NCBI GenBank assembly: GCA_946803715.1
Contig: CAMPET010000002.1
Span: 577,995-598,551, forward strand
DNA length: 20,557 nt
Origin: Beroe ovata
Taxonomy: Eukaryota; Ctenophora; Nuda; Beroida; Beroidae
Direction: 5' to 3'
The notes under the pieces were generated by a model, which made no database searches, was not told where the DNA came from, and worked only from the letters and a program-made list of their open reading frames with translations. Numbering within the stretch: position 1 is the first letter of the stretch; each line of letters starts with the position of its first letter. The position numbers and the translations under genes were made by a program. This document shows, one piece after another, positions 1-9,177 of this stretch.

Positions 1-157
1 GGGATATGGAATTGAGCATCTGTGTGGAAATCCTCAGCCCACGACTCTGTTATACAAGCATATGGGATGAAATGTGACGATGAGGTTAACAGGCTCTGGA
101 GGTAGGGTAGCTTCCATTGGGAATTAGAGCCTGCGTTGGGGGACATTCCCTGAACGT

Positions 158-340
158 TTAGAAGGAGTAGCTGGCAGCAGCATTGTTGCCTGCTATTTGG
201 CTGTACGTGTAATAGTTCATTGGTGGCTGGGTTACTGGTATTGGCTGGTTTTTGGGGGCTTGGACATGTTGATAGGGGGGCTGTTGGCTGGGCGGGTCCA
301 TTTGTCGGTATGTATGATATGGGATCGACAACAATATGGG
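158..340 (-). CDS. Possible proline/glutamine-rich terminal exon (partial or decayed)
   Basis: On the minus strand a reading frame ends with TAA at 158-160. It encodes a Pro/Gln/Tyr-rich tail including QMDPPSQQPPYQHVQAP and ending NNAAASYSF. The composition resembles the cytoplasmic tails of Shisa-like proteins, and a Shisa-like gene lies 2 kb away on the same strand, so this may be the 3' end of a paralogue. The frame is open back to about 347, where TGA interrupts it. A good acceptor (long T tract, then CTAAAG) lies about 10 bases beyond, but splicing there would place that TGA in frame. The open part stops close to where repeat copy 1 begins. Either the exon is broken or it is a chance open frame. 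No family can be named from this fragment. Confidence 0.3.
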   Translation of the reverse strand, partial: PILLSIPYHTYRQMDPPSQQPPYQHVQAPKNQPIPVTQPPMNYYTYSQIAGNNAAASYSF

Positions 341-341
341 A

Positions 342-1110
342 TATCAACAATTCCTTTAGAAAAAAAAACTTGTCCTAAAGTTCCGAACATGAACATTGAA
401 TAAGGAAGTTACCTATCCCAATGGCTCGTGGGTGTAAACAAGAATCATTCAACTTGCTTTGCTTTGTGATGAACAAGTTGCACCACCACTGCCTTGGTGT
501 AATGTTACAATGTTTTCCCACCCTAGTCAGTGAGCTAGTGCTGTTTATTCTAGCATGCCTCTGAACAATAAAGCCAGAGTCAGGAATCCCTCATGTGTTC
601 ATTGTTTAGATAAGATGTTGAATCAGCAAACACACTGCATTTCATGAAGTGTTGTCCAGATTTATGGCGTCTTGGAATTATTGAAACTCTTGATTCCAAG
701 TAATCACAGCACAAGACAAGCAACATGCTGCTTTTCGATGTGGTCCAGTACCCACACAACCAGTGGAACACGTTCAGTTTGTCTAACTCAGAACATCCGA
801 GGGAAATAAACTCATCGTGAGCTGAATAGACATCATGTGAGTCATTTCCTGCTGAGTCAGACAAACACTGGCAAGAACTGTTTTGGCAAACCTGTGAAAA
901 TGGGAACAATTTTCTACAGTTTTCTAGCTGGGATATCTGGGATAATATTATAGGTCATGATCATCGGTCATAACGACTGCCCGAGCGATTACCTCGGGCA
1001 GTCGGTAAAACTTCATAAAGCGTCTCACTTTCTTCCGCCAGTCTCAAAATCCCGAGTTCGATTTCAGTGCTGTTCAACTTATTGAATTGTTAAAATTGTT
1101 GCTAGATTTT
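342..1110. repeat. Dispersed or tandem repeat, copy 1
   Basis: This block is repeated in the same orientation at about 1356-2030. It runs from an A-rich stretch near 365 to 'ttgttgctagattt' near 1108. Identity is high over most of its length. Copy 1 has about 60 extra bases near 428-495 and a hairpin near 974-1004 that copy 2 lacks. An open frame inside it (580-909, minus) has no recognisable domain and is not preserved as a protein between the copies, so I do not call a gene. Both copies lie just left of Shisa-like sequence, so a segmental duplication of repeat plus gene is the simplest explanation. Confidence 0.8.
970..1066 (+). repeat. tRNA-like (SINE-like) module in repeat copy 1
   Basis: 'gcagtcggtaaaac' (about 998) resembles a degenerate tRNA A box, and 'gagttcgattt' (1054-1064) resembles the B box GGTTCGANTCC. 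The distance between them is longer than in a normal tRNA. No acceptor stem can be drawn, so this is not a functional tRNA gene; a tRNA-derived SINE head is the likely source. A perfect 12-bp hairpin (974-985 with 993-1004, loop of seven) overlaps the A-box-like part. Confidence 0.4.
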
Positions 1111-1114
1111 CCTA

Positions 1115-1213
1115 TTAGTAAAATCCTGATCCAGGCTCGCAGAAGTAGTACTCGGCATCACACATAATGTAGGAGACCATATCATCTTCAAGACAGTACT
1201 GAGGGAAGCAGTT
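1115..1213 (-). pseudogene. Broken exon copy of the Shisa-like gene
   Basis: The minus strand matches codons 19-49 of the neighbouring Shisa-like gene (2190-2927). It keeps the four cysteines of that stretch and reads CFPQYCLEDDMVSYIMC, then DAEYYFCEPGSGFY, followed at once by TAA (1115-1117). The signal peptide, the rest of the ectodomain, the membrane segment and the tail are missing. A CATAG that could serve as an acceptor lies just upstream of the match, so use as a short exon of another transcript cannot be excluded. Most likely it is a truncated duplicate. Confidence 0.75.
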
Positions 1214-1355
1214 CTATGGGGTCGGATAATAAGCTAATAAGGGTTCTTGATAAAATTTATCTCCAATGCTGCTATAATCCCGATTTCGTTTTTTGGTCTT
1301 GAATTAATAAAATTTGTAGGTGATAAGTATTGAATTTTGTACGATCTATTATTTC

Positions 1356-2030
1356 ATCAACAACTCTTTTAGAAAAAAAATACTTGTTCTAAAGTTCCGA
1401 ACATGATTGTTGAATAAGGAAGTTATTCCAATGGCTAGTGCCTTGGTGTAATGTTATAATGTTTGCTCACCCGAGTCAGTGAGCCAGTGCTGTTTATTCT
1501 AGCACGCCTCTGAACAATAAAGTCAGAGTCATGAATCCCTCATGTGTTCATTGTTTAGAAAAGATGTTGAATCAGCATTTCATGAAGTGTTGTCCAGATT
1601 TATGGCGTCTTGGAATTATTGAAACTCTTGATTCCCTCTAATCACAGCGCAAGACAAGCTACATGCTGCTTTTCGATGTGGTCCAGTACCCACACAACCA
1701 GTGGAAGACGTTCAGTTTGTCTAACTCAGAATATCCGAGGGAAATAAACTCATCGTGAGCTGAATAGACATCATGTTAGTCATTTCCACATCGAGTCAGA
1801 CAAACACTGGCGAGCACTTTTTTTTGGCAAACCTGTGAAAATGGGAACAATTTTCTATAGTTTTCTAACAGGGATATCTGGGATAATATTGATCATCAGT
1901 CATCACTAAAGCGTGCCTTTTGCAGTCGGTAAAACTTCATAAAGCGTTTTACTTTCTTCCAGCAGTCGCAAGATCCCGGGTTCGATTTCAGTGCTGTTCA
2001 ACTTGTTGAATTGTAAAAATTGTTGCTAGA
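1356..2030. repeat. Dispersed or tandem repeat, copy 2
   Basis: Second copy of the 342-1110 block, same orientation. It is shorter by about 60 bases near 1435 and lacks the 12-bp hairpin. It ends about 160 bases downstream of the 3' end of the Shisa-like gene. Confidence 0.8.
1917..1990 (+). repeat. tRNA-like (SINE-like) module in repeat copy 2
   Basis: This copy keeps a better B box, 'gatcccgggttcgatttc' (1972-1989), with the A-box-like 'gcagtcggtaaaac' starting near 1922. The spacing is about 55 bases, longer than in a tRNA, and there is no acceptor stem. Confidence 0.4.
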
Positions 2031-2189
2031 TTTAATTGTAGCCGATACTTACAAAAACAACTAATTGTATAAGACATTCCTGCAACAGCTATGGCAGTTA
2101 CTGCAATTAGATAATGGATTGTTCAATTAACATGAGAAACTGAAGCAGATATGAACAATGTCCAATTTGGCGCAGTGAAAGTAGTGACA

Positions 2190-2927
2190 CTACGCAGTGT
2201 AAGTAGGTGGTGGTTTAACGAAGGTGCCTGGCCCAGGATATGTCATGGTAGGTTGAGGTGGTTGTGGAGGGTATGGGTGCCCTGGAGCAGTGATCACCAC
2301 ACTCCCACCCGTGTTGTAGTGAGGAGTGGGCGGGTAGGAGCTGGGGACGTCAACAGCTGTCGGCTGTACTTGATTCTGGATGACCACGTTCTGATTCCGG
2401 CTCCTCTTGTAGCACCCCTTACCGCAGTAGTAGCAACACAGCACACACAGGATGATGCTGACAACGATCACTACAACTATCACAATGATGATGGTGTACA
2501 CGATACTCAGCCCTGTCTTCACTGCCTCGTCCCACTCCTCCGACCATTCTGCGCTCCACTCATCTCCCCAAGGCCAATCCTCCCACCAATCGGACCACTC
2601 CTCGCTCCACTCACCACTCCAATCAGCACTGTGAGACTCAGTGGTGGGTGCAGGGTCAGTGACCACACTGACACACACGGGGTTACCATTACTCCAGTCA
2701 TGGTCACAGGTCTGCGTGGTGTCGTCACAGTAGATAGCGTAGCTGTAGTCACCGAATCCCTGGTAATAGCAGTACGCGCTGTAGAACCATGATCCAGGCT
2801 CGCAGAAGTTGTACTCGGCATCACACATAATGAAGGAGACCATATCATCTTCAAAACAGTACTGAGGGAAGCAATACTCTGCGAGTGTGGTGGGACCGGC
2901 AAGGAGGATAATGAGGAGAGGTAACAT
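2190..2927 (-). CDS. Shisa-like type I membrane protein
   Basis: Single-exon minus-strand gene of 245 codons ending in TAG. The start at 2925-2927 was chosen because it gives a clean signal peptide (MLPLLIILLAGPTTLA). The frame stays open further upstream only through a 16-bp minisatellite. Residues 17-85 form a Tyr-rich ectodomain with eight cysteines (19, 24, 35, 42, 53, 67, 74, 85). Residues 101-133 are an unusual Trp/Glu/Ser run with repeated EWSEEW. A membrane helix at about 139-163 is followed by the cysteine cluster CCYYC (164-168) and a basic anchor. The Pro/Tyr-rich cytoplasmic tail ends PPPTYTA and so contains a PPxY motif, a potential WW-domain ligand. This order (Cys-rich ectodomain, one helix, juxtamembrane cysteines, PPxY tail) is typical of Shisa and related Cys/Tyr-rich proteins, adaptors in trafficking and receptor control. 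The family call rests on architecture; the gene model itself is firm. Confidence 0.7.
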   Translation of the reverse strand: MLPLLIILLAGPTTLAEYCFPQYCFEDDMVSFIMCDAEYNFCEPGSWFYSAYCYYQGFGDYSYAIYCDDTTQTCDHDWSNGNPVCVSVVTDPAPTTESHSADWSGEWSEEWSDWWEDWPWGDEWSAEWSEEWDEAVKTGLSIVYTIIIVIVVVIVVSIILCVLCCYYCGKGCYKRSRNQNVVIQNQVQPTAVDVPSSYPPTPHYNTGGSVVITAPGHPYPPQPPQPTMTYPGPGTFVKPPPTYTA

Positions 2928-2934
2928 TGCTCCT

Positions 2935-3102
2935 GGGGAGTACACATGGTGAGGAAAGGAGTAGGGCACATGCTGAGGAGTACACATGGTGAGGAGTACA
3001 CATGGTGAGGAGTACACATGGTGAGGAGTACACATGGTGAGGAGTTCACATGGTGAGGAGTTCACCTGGTGAGAAGGACACATGGTGAGGAGAGCACATG
3101 GT
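2935..3102. repeat. 16-bp minisatellite upstream of the Shisa-like gene
   Basis: About nine imperfect copies of 'gaggagtacacatggt'. They lie immediately 5' of the start codon, in the likely 5' UTR or promoter. Since 16 is not a multiple of three, the minus strand reads as a 16-residue repeat that happens to stay open and joined to the gene. Confidence 0.9.
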
Positions 3103-3703
3103 GATATTTAGTTATCACGGTGAGGCGAGCACATTTTCAGGACTAAGGACAACTAGAACTATGAGGAGAAAAGACGGTTATAGGCAATATTTATATTACA
3201 TCACAAACAAAGCTGATCTTGAACACGGCGATTACAAATTAACGTTAGCATTATACAGGTAGCAAAGAATCAGTGGCACTACTGTTATAGGCAGCAGCTG
3301 CTATGAAAGCTATTGGCTTGAAACTGATGCGACATAACATAAAATCAGTGAATGATTGATGTGATCCATTTTCACGCACAAATAAAGTTGTTGTCATGGT
3401 TACATGCTTGTTTCATGGAAACAGTTCCAAATTAAAGTGCTACAGTTCTGATGCTTGGCCATTGTGAATCACATTCAACAATTTCACGTGGCATACCATT
3501 AATGGATGAGTAATTCATGAAAAATAGTGAAATAATTTCTGAATCGGGTTCATTGCTCCCATAGGTAATATTTCATGTCCTTTGATAGATGGTAAAAGCC
3601 CTTGTAGGTGGTAAAAGCTACATTTTCACAAACATCATATGAGGAGGGAGGGCGTACAAATAACCTTATTAAATCCAAATATGATATGTGTATATTATAT
3701 AAG
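3103..3703. other. Non-coding spacer
   Basis: AT-rich sequence upstream of the Shisa-like gene. I see no convincing exon, RNA gene or repeat. Part of it probably serves as that gene's promoter, but no core element stands out. Confidence 0.5.
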
Positions 3704-3878
3704 CTTTAAAACCGGAAGACGAATACTTTATGAAATATAATGTACGAAGACCGCAGGTCTGAGTGCATTATATTCTGATTGAATCACGAGCTGAAAGCGA
3801 GTGATTCAATCACAAATAAAACACGACCGAAGGGAGTGTTTTATTTTTTTCATAAAGTATGAGTCTGAGGTTTTAAAG
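3704..3878 (+). repeat. Four-way fold-back (cloverleaf) element
   Basis: This 175-base segment folds into a closing stem and three hairpins. Closing stem: 3704-3713 with 3869-3878, 3717-3720 with 3863-3866, and 3723-3732 with 3851-3860. Hairpin 1: 3734-3745 with 3763-3774, tip 3748-3760. Hairpin 2: 3776-3787 with 3801-3812, tip 3790-3798. Hairpin 3: 3814-3824 with 3836-3846, tip 3827-3833. Each hairpin is interrupted by a symmetric GA/GA internal loop (3746/3761, 3788/3799, 3825/3834), followed by a short stem and a triloop GCA, GAA or GAA. The closing stem has the same GA/GA loop (3721/3861). The outer arms resemble terminal inverted repeats, so it may be a fold-back MITE. No target-site duplication is obvious and there is no protein-coding capacity. 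Confidence 0.85.
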
Positions 3879-4380
3879 GTTATAAAGAATCCGAGGAGTA
3901 TATCAATGTGAAAACTGACAGAAACGATCATTCTGAACGAGTAGGTTGACAAATACTGCAAAAAATGGTGATCGCCTTTTTCAGTCAATTACGGGCAGTG
4001 TAATCAACCATGTCAACAGGAAATGAACACATTGACGTTATTATCCAATATTTGCCCATCAAAAAAATTTCACGTCATTATATTTTGTGTCGGATCATTG
4101 ATATCCATCTGTTTTCATAATGTTCACCTACACATTATGAACTCTGTAAAGTACGGCAACTGCTGTGTATTATGAGGAGCCCTTTTAATTTTTAGCGTGC
4201 ATTACGAGATCTGTAAAATGATACTCAGCGTGTTTTAAAAAAATCACTATATCCCGGAGAACTTTATGAAATTTAGTCACCCCTCTTCAGCAGCATTTTA
4301 TAGCCTTAGGATTCTTTATATGATTGTAGTGGATACTGGTCAGTATTCAGTATTGATAACTTCCTAGTTATAAAAGAATC
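3879..4380. other. Non-coding spacer, probable promoter of the six-exon gene
   Basis: AT-rich, no exon seen. It precedes the plus-strand gene starting at 4381; 'ttataaaagaa' near 4369 lies too close to the ATG to be a clear TATA box. Confidence 0.4.
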
Positions 4381-5805
4381 ATGTTTCAGGGTAGAGCAGG
4401 CAAGAGGAAGCGGTCAAATGCTCCTGCATGCACTGACAAACCAGGTATCGGCCCTTCATCCACCTTGGAACCTATATTTGAATACTACGTTTCAGATGCT
4501 TTGTGATTAAGTTTGAACCATAAAAATCCGTTCAACAACTTCTAATGATGCGAAATGACCCCAATTATCCAATTTTGGACATTGGAAAATTCTGTATATC
4601 CAGCAGGCACCAAGGCGACATGTGATGGGAAAACAGATCCTAATAAAATCAGTTCCTGTAAAGGAAATGAGGTAATATCACCATGCTACATTTCGAGAAT
4701 TAGGTTAGGTTCACTTCCAAAATATATTTAGCAGTGAAAGCATATATATTAGACTTGGCAGTCAAATCTATACCTTAAATATAATAATGAAGCATAGTGC
4801 GAAGCACAATAATAAATGGCGGGAGCTGTAACTGACGTCACAAGTCACCTCAATCTCTCTTGTTCAGGAGGAGGATACGATAGTAGAAGTGGAGGACATT
4901 TCCTGTCACACTGTAACCAGCTCTGCAGTCACACCATCAGATGACACCGAGGTGCGTCATTTACATTTCGCCAAGTCTCAAACGTTGCCACAGGACGTGA
5001 CATAAGTTCACCAATGGAGTTCACCAATGGAAGTCGAGGAACGATGTCACACAATGACATACCTCAGCTACATTTTTCTCTGTTGTCTTGTCGAATAAGC
5101 ACCATAGAATTGCTATTTTTGACTATTGCTCGTTTTAGCGTTTCACATGTGATAAACGTCGCGCAATTTTGCAATTAAGCTGCGCCGCGCGCGGTTTTAG
5201 ATGTTGAGTTAATTAATTACTTAAGCCCGATTTTTGAATCTTCACTGCCGATTGAGTCATGTTATTTATCACAGGTGTGCGACCGGACAAGGCTACTGAA
5301 CAATGTGGCGAGTATAAAAATCCCGACAGATTTCCTGTCTTGTGAGACAACACCACAAGAATTGGATATGATAGTGAAACACCTATCGGAAAAGATGTCT
5401 GGGTGAGTTGATCATTCCTCAATTTCCATTCTGTGAGAGATGATTCTAGCATAACTATCGTCGTTTATCAACCCACAATGCTTCAGGGTAACCAAAACGA
5501 ATTTCGTCCCTCAAAATACAGCACCAAAAACATCGGTAAGTATAACACATCATGACAGATATTCCAGATTTAGCACATGCCAAATTCTGACGTTTACCGC
5601 CCCCTCCCTTACCATTCAACCACTAATTACACAGGAATGGGAAGACTCGGGGCTGGTTCGCAACGTGGCGAATATCAAACTACCTACCTATCTCTTTACC
5701 TCCAACACCACACCCCAACAATTGGACATACTGGTCCGCCACCTATCACAGCTCCAAGACGCCCAAAACACGAAGCGGAAACTCAAATATCTCATGAAGC
5801 AATGA
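4381..5805 (+). CDS. Unrecognised six-exon gene with an internal duplicated motif
   Basis: The coding exons are 4381-4444, 4607-4671, 4868-4951, 5275-5402, 5487-5535 and 5635-5805 (TGA 5803-5805). All introns begin GT and end AG, and every splice phase matches (1, 0, 0, 2, 0), giving 186 residues. The start is basic (MFQGRAGKRKRSN, a possible nuclear signal). Residues 44-71 are acidic and Ser/Thr-rich. Two related blocks follow: residues 78-112, with NVASIKIPTDF and TTPQELDMIVKHL, and 137-171, with NVANIKLPTYLF and TTPQQLDILVRHL. I count 18 identities in 35 positions. The C-terminus is basic and helical (QNTKRKLKYLMKQ). No signal peptide or membrane helix is present. I do not recognise the family. 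ATTAAA at 5868-5873 is a plausible poly(A) signal. Conserved phases, good splice sites and the protein repeat make it a real gene. Confidence 0.8.
4797..4807 (+). repeat. Short GAA-triloop hairpin
   Basis: 'gtgcgaagcac' forms a 4-bp stem with a GAA loop, inside intron 2 of the six-exon gene. It is the same kind of tip as in the cloverleaf element but without the tandem-GA arm. Confidence 0.35.
4833..4840. promoter_or_regulatory. CRE-like site
   Basis: Full palindrome TGACGTCA, the ATF/CREB consensus, in intron 2 of the six-exon gene. Function is not shown by sequence alone. Confidence 0.3.
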
Positions 5806-5867
5806 AAAGTTGGATGACTAGTCAATATTTGGCATTACTATATTAGTTGTTTGTTTGAATTGTTTGA

Positions 5868-5873
5868 ATTAAA
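5868..5873 (+). terminator. Putative poly(A) signal of the six-exon gene
   Basis: ATTAAA, the common variant hexamer, about 63 bases after the stop codon. Confidence 0.5.
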
Positions 5874-5879
5874 TTTGTT

Positions 5880-8226
5880 CATATAGTCCGATTTGGCGTA
5901 TTTTACTTCGTCGCGGTTGAACAATGGACGTCTCGAGCCATTATCTAAATTGTGACTTTTAATAATAGAACGTTTGGAATCTTATTCTTATCGCCAAGTA
6001 CCAAGTTTTTGTTTGCAAATTGCAAGTCGTGAAATACCTATAACATTTTGAATTTAATTGTTTTGTACATGGATGTACCTACAAGTACAACCTTGCTTAA
6101 TTGCTCCAATCTACTTCTTCTAGATAATCATAAAGATTGCGATTTCGTTGTATCGTTGACTTACTCGTTAATTGATATCTTTTTTATGACCAATTCAAAA
6201 TGATATTTCAATTTAATTTCAATTTAATTTCAATTTTATCCGATGATTTTATTTCGCAACTTATACTTATAGTGTGCAGTTAGGTGTCCCACAACAAGCT
6301 CCGATTCACAAATGCGCCCCGTGTCCAGCGTTCAAGCGCGTCAATATCAATAAGACGGTCTTCTTTTTTTAGTATGTTAAACTGAAATAGAAATGTTTCT
6401 GGAGATGTTCTGATAAATATGCTGTATGCATCTCACAATTATCGAAAAAAAAAACAATAAATTTCAAAATTTTCTGAAAGAATTTCAACAAAAATTGCTG
6501 ACGTCATCAAAGCCAAACCCCCCCTTCCCGTCATTCATATTGTCATCATCTGGAAACCCCTGGTCCTCCCTTCCTGCCGATGACGTCATATGAGACGGTC
6601 GACGGATGCCAGAGCAAAGTGCCTAATAGGGTTTGACGAATGGCAGACCCTAGAGTCAATATTTGCAATTTGTAGAAATCATGGAAACACGTTTTTGTAA
6701 TTGTGAACGTTGACTCAATACTTTGCTATAAATCACACGTTCAAATTCTTTCTCTCCTCACAGAATTTACAGCGGTCTAATTATTAACATAAAGATTTTA
6801 ACATAAAGATTTTAAAAAGAACGAACCGGACTATAATTTACTAACGAACCATGTACTATGACTAATAGTCATTGACTATGGACGAACCATGAATTCCCAA
6901 TTTCAAATTTATCGTAGCAACACGATAGTGTTAAATTCTTTAGTGCAATCAGAATCATTTCTATGGCCAGCATCACGGATTATAAAATGTCATGAATGTC
7001 GTTTACTACCTCACAACACCACTGTCAGAATGAACTGGGCTCTTCGGGAAACTTAGCGCTCGTCACCGACTGACAAACTAATACATAGCTGTGATACATA
7101 CTGCCATAAAGCCATCTTATCGATAAAATGGGCACATTTACTGAACTTTCTGTTGAATGCTAATATTATGGTGCACCAAAACCGAGTTTTGGATTCAAGA
7201 TTCAGATCTGTCTACTGATATTAAGATCTGATAACTGGCAATTTGGTGGCAATTTTACTTCCATCTTTAGAACTGCCATTATTTCAACATTTTATCATTT
7301 CAACCCGAGCGTTATTAACTTAATAAAATACTTTAAAAACGTCTTCTACTGTCTACATAACATGAAAACAAAGTATCAAAATAGTCTGACTATCAGTATC
7401 ACAACTATATTAATTGCTACAATAGCAGTATGATATAGCAGGCTGCTGAATTGTACATAATTTACTGCGAACATACTCATTTTCGTACCTACTTTGATAC
7501 GGATTTGAAAACTTATCAACAATTCAAAACATGAAGCATAAAACGATAAGGGCAATCAGTCAAGATGCAGAAAATATTCAGCTAATAAGTTAGAGATAAC
7601 AACATCTATTATGATTTGTGAGTACAGGGATATGTCAGAATGGGGTATATTTCTCTAACCGTAACGGATCAACCTTGAAAAGAACTAAATTTCAAACAAT
7701 TAAAGGAAAATCAATCTCGTATTGAGTTCACAAAATCCCACGGAAAAATTAAGGTAATGGCCGTAACTTTTATAGCCCAAAAATATACTGTACGGTAATG
7801 AATGACCACTTCCTTTTTTGAATCATAATTTTAACAAAAACATTTTCATGCTATCTCCAACTGTCGTAATGAGTCAGTATTCATAACCATACTCATAGCG
7901 GCATAGAATCTTATCTGAGAATCATATCATAAAACTTCTTATTTAACTTTCTCTGACGCGAAAAACTTAATAAACGATATTGATTCCGTTACTAAACTTG
8001 AGATCATATAACCTGGAATTTAAAACATATATAACGTATTTGTACATGAACTATGTATACATTTAACTACATAATATTTCCAATTCCAAACGGCTCCCCC
8101 TATATTATTGGGGAGGGGTCAAAAATTTCATCACGTGAGAGCAATGATGAGAACCAATTCGATAGACGCTGTCAGTTGGAGTTTTCGTGACCCCTTGCCA
8201 TTAAAATACCGTTCTCTGTTAACCGG
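5880..8226. other. Gene-poor AT-rich interval
   Basis: No exon, RNA gene or recognisable transposon could be supported on either strand. It contains a short direct repeat of 'tttcaattta' (6205-6235), homopolymer A and C runs, the two CRE palindromes listed separately, and a small hairpin 'actatgactaatagtcat' near 6855. A regulatory role for part of it is possible. Confidence 0.5.
6499..6588. promoter_or_regulatory. Pair of CRE palindromes
   Basis: TGACGTCA occurs at 6499-6506 and again at 6581-6588, 82 bases apart. The stretch between them is C-rich, unlike the AT-rich surroundings. Paired full consensus ATF/CREB sites suggest an enhancer or promoter, but no adjacent gene start was found. 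Confidence 0.35.
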
Positions 8227-8228
8227 TA

Positions 8229-8356
8229 TGTGTACACATGGAAGAAAAAGTGGACGGAAAGAAGAAGACGCGCACTTTACAGTAAAAACTGCTTACAATT
8301 GCTAACAATTACGCGTCTTTTTCCTTCCTTCCGCCCTATTCTTCCAAGTGTACACA
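8229..8356. mobile_element. Small TA-flanked inverted-repeat element (MITE)
   Basis: Imperfect terminal inverted repeats of about 45 bases begin TGTGTACACATGGAAGAA on the left and TGTGTACACTTGGAAGAA on the right arm read inward. They are flanked by TA on both sides, as expected for a Tc1/mariner-type TA target duplication. It has no coding capacity. The class is inferred from the TA only. Confidence 0.75.
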
Positions 8357-8415
8357 TACGCGTAACTATTCAGTATTCAATTTCATCATTGGGATACGAG
8401 AAGTAATCAGCAGAT

Positions 8416-8536
8416 CACGTGCAGCATTACGTGTAGCAGGTAACGTGTAGTTGGTAACGTGTAGCAGGTAACGTGTTGTAGGTAACGTGTAGTAGGTAAC
8501 GTGTAGTTGGTAACGTGTAGCAGGTAACGTGTAGTT
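8416..8536. repeat. 14-bp minisatellite
   Basis: About eight copies of 'gtagcaggtaacgt' with the variants gtagttggt and gttgtaggt. The open minus-strand frame across it is a repeat artefact. Confidence 0.9.
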
Positions 8537-8905
8537 CATATAAGGGGAGATAAGGGGAACCGGAAGTGGAATGAAATATTTGACATCAGATAAAAACACC
8601 AACACTGTATATATATCTACGATAAGAGACATTATGAATTATCTACACTATATTCTGTCTGAAGCGCTGATATGAGGCCTGGATATAATTGACGGTAAAT
8701 AGAAAAGAATTCCAAATCATGAAATAACTGTAGCAGAGCCTGCATTAATGATGAAAACAAAATAACCCAGGAAAATAGCGCGATTTGTATAAACTACTAG
8801 CTCTGGCCCCACCTATCATACTACAGCTTGATAAAGTGTGACTCTGCCACAAACCCAAACACTGTCCCCGCAATATTATAGCGCAACTCACACATATATA
8901 TCGCT

Positions 8906-8946
8906 ATGTCACGCGCTACATGTCACGCGCTACATGTCACGCGCCA
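8906..8946. repeat. 14-bp triplicate
   Basis: 'tgtcacgcgctaca' occurs three times, the last copy diverging at the end. A hairpin pairing 'cactgcgt' with 'acgcagtg' follows near 8968-8992. Confidence 0.7.
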
Positions 8947-9177
8947 GAAACCACGTGACTCGTCACACTGCGTTGCCTCCTCACGCAGTGCGACATCCCG
9001 AACATGTGATAAGGAGATAGCGGGGGTTGGAGAGACGATTTAACGCTAGTAAAAATATCTGCCGCTGCTGTAGTTTTCACACAGTGTCGTTAGTGAGAGG
9101 ATACTGCAGGACCTCGTTTACTGGGCCCTGTGGGGGGTCAGGGAGCAGTCAGGGTAGTGTTAGCGAGGGATTGTTAT

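Noticed and set aside
580-909. 109-codon minus-strand open frame
   Set aside because: Inside the duplicated repeat, no domain, and the second copy does not keep it as a protein.
2151-2792. 213-codon plus-strand open frame
   Set aside because: Antisense shadow of the Shisa-like gene; the minus strand has signal peptide, cysteines and membrane helix.
8108-8305. Plus-strand open frame of 65 codons
   Set aside because: Runs into the inverted-repeat element and has no domain or splice context.
8366-8632. Minus-strand frame with repeated tyrosine/threonine residues
   Set aside because: Produced by the 14-bp minisatellite.
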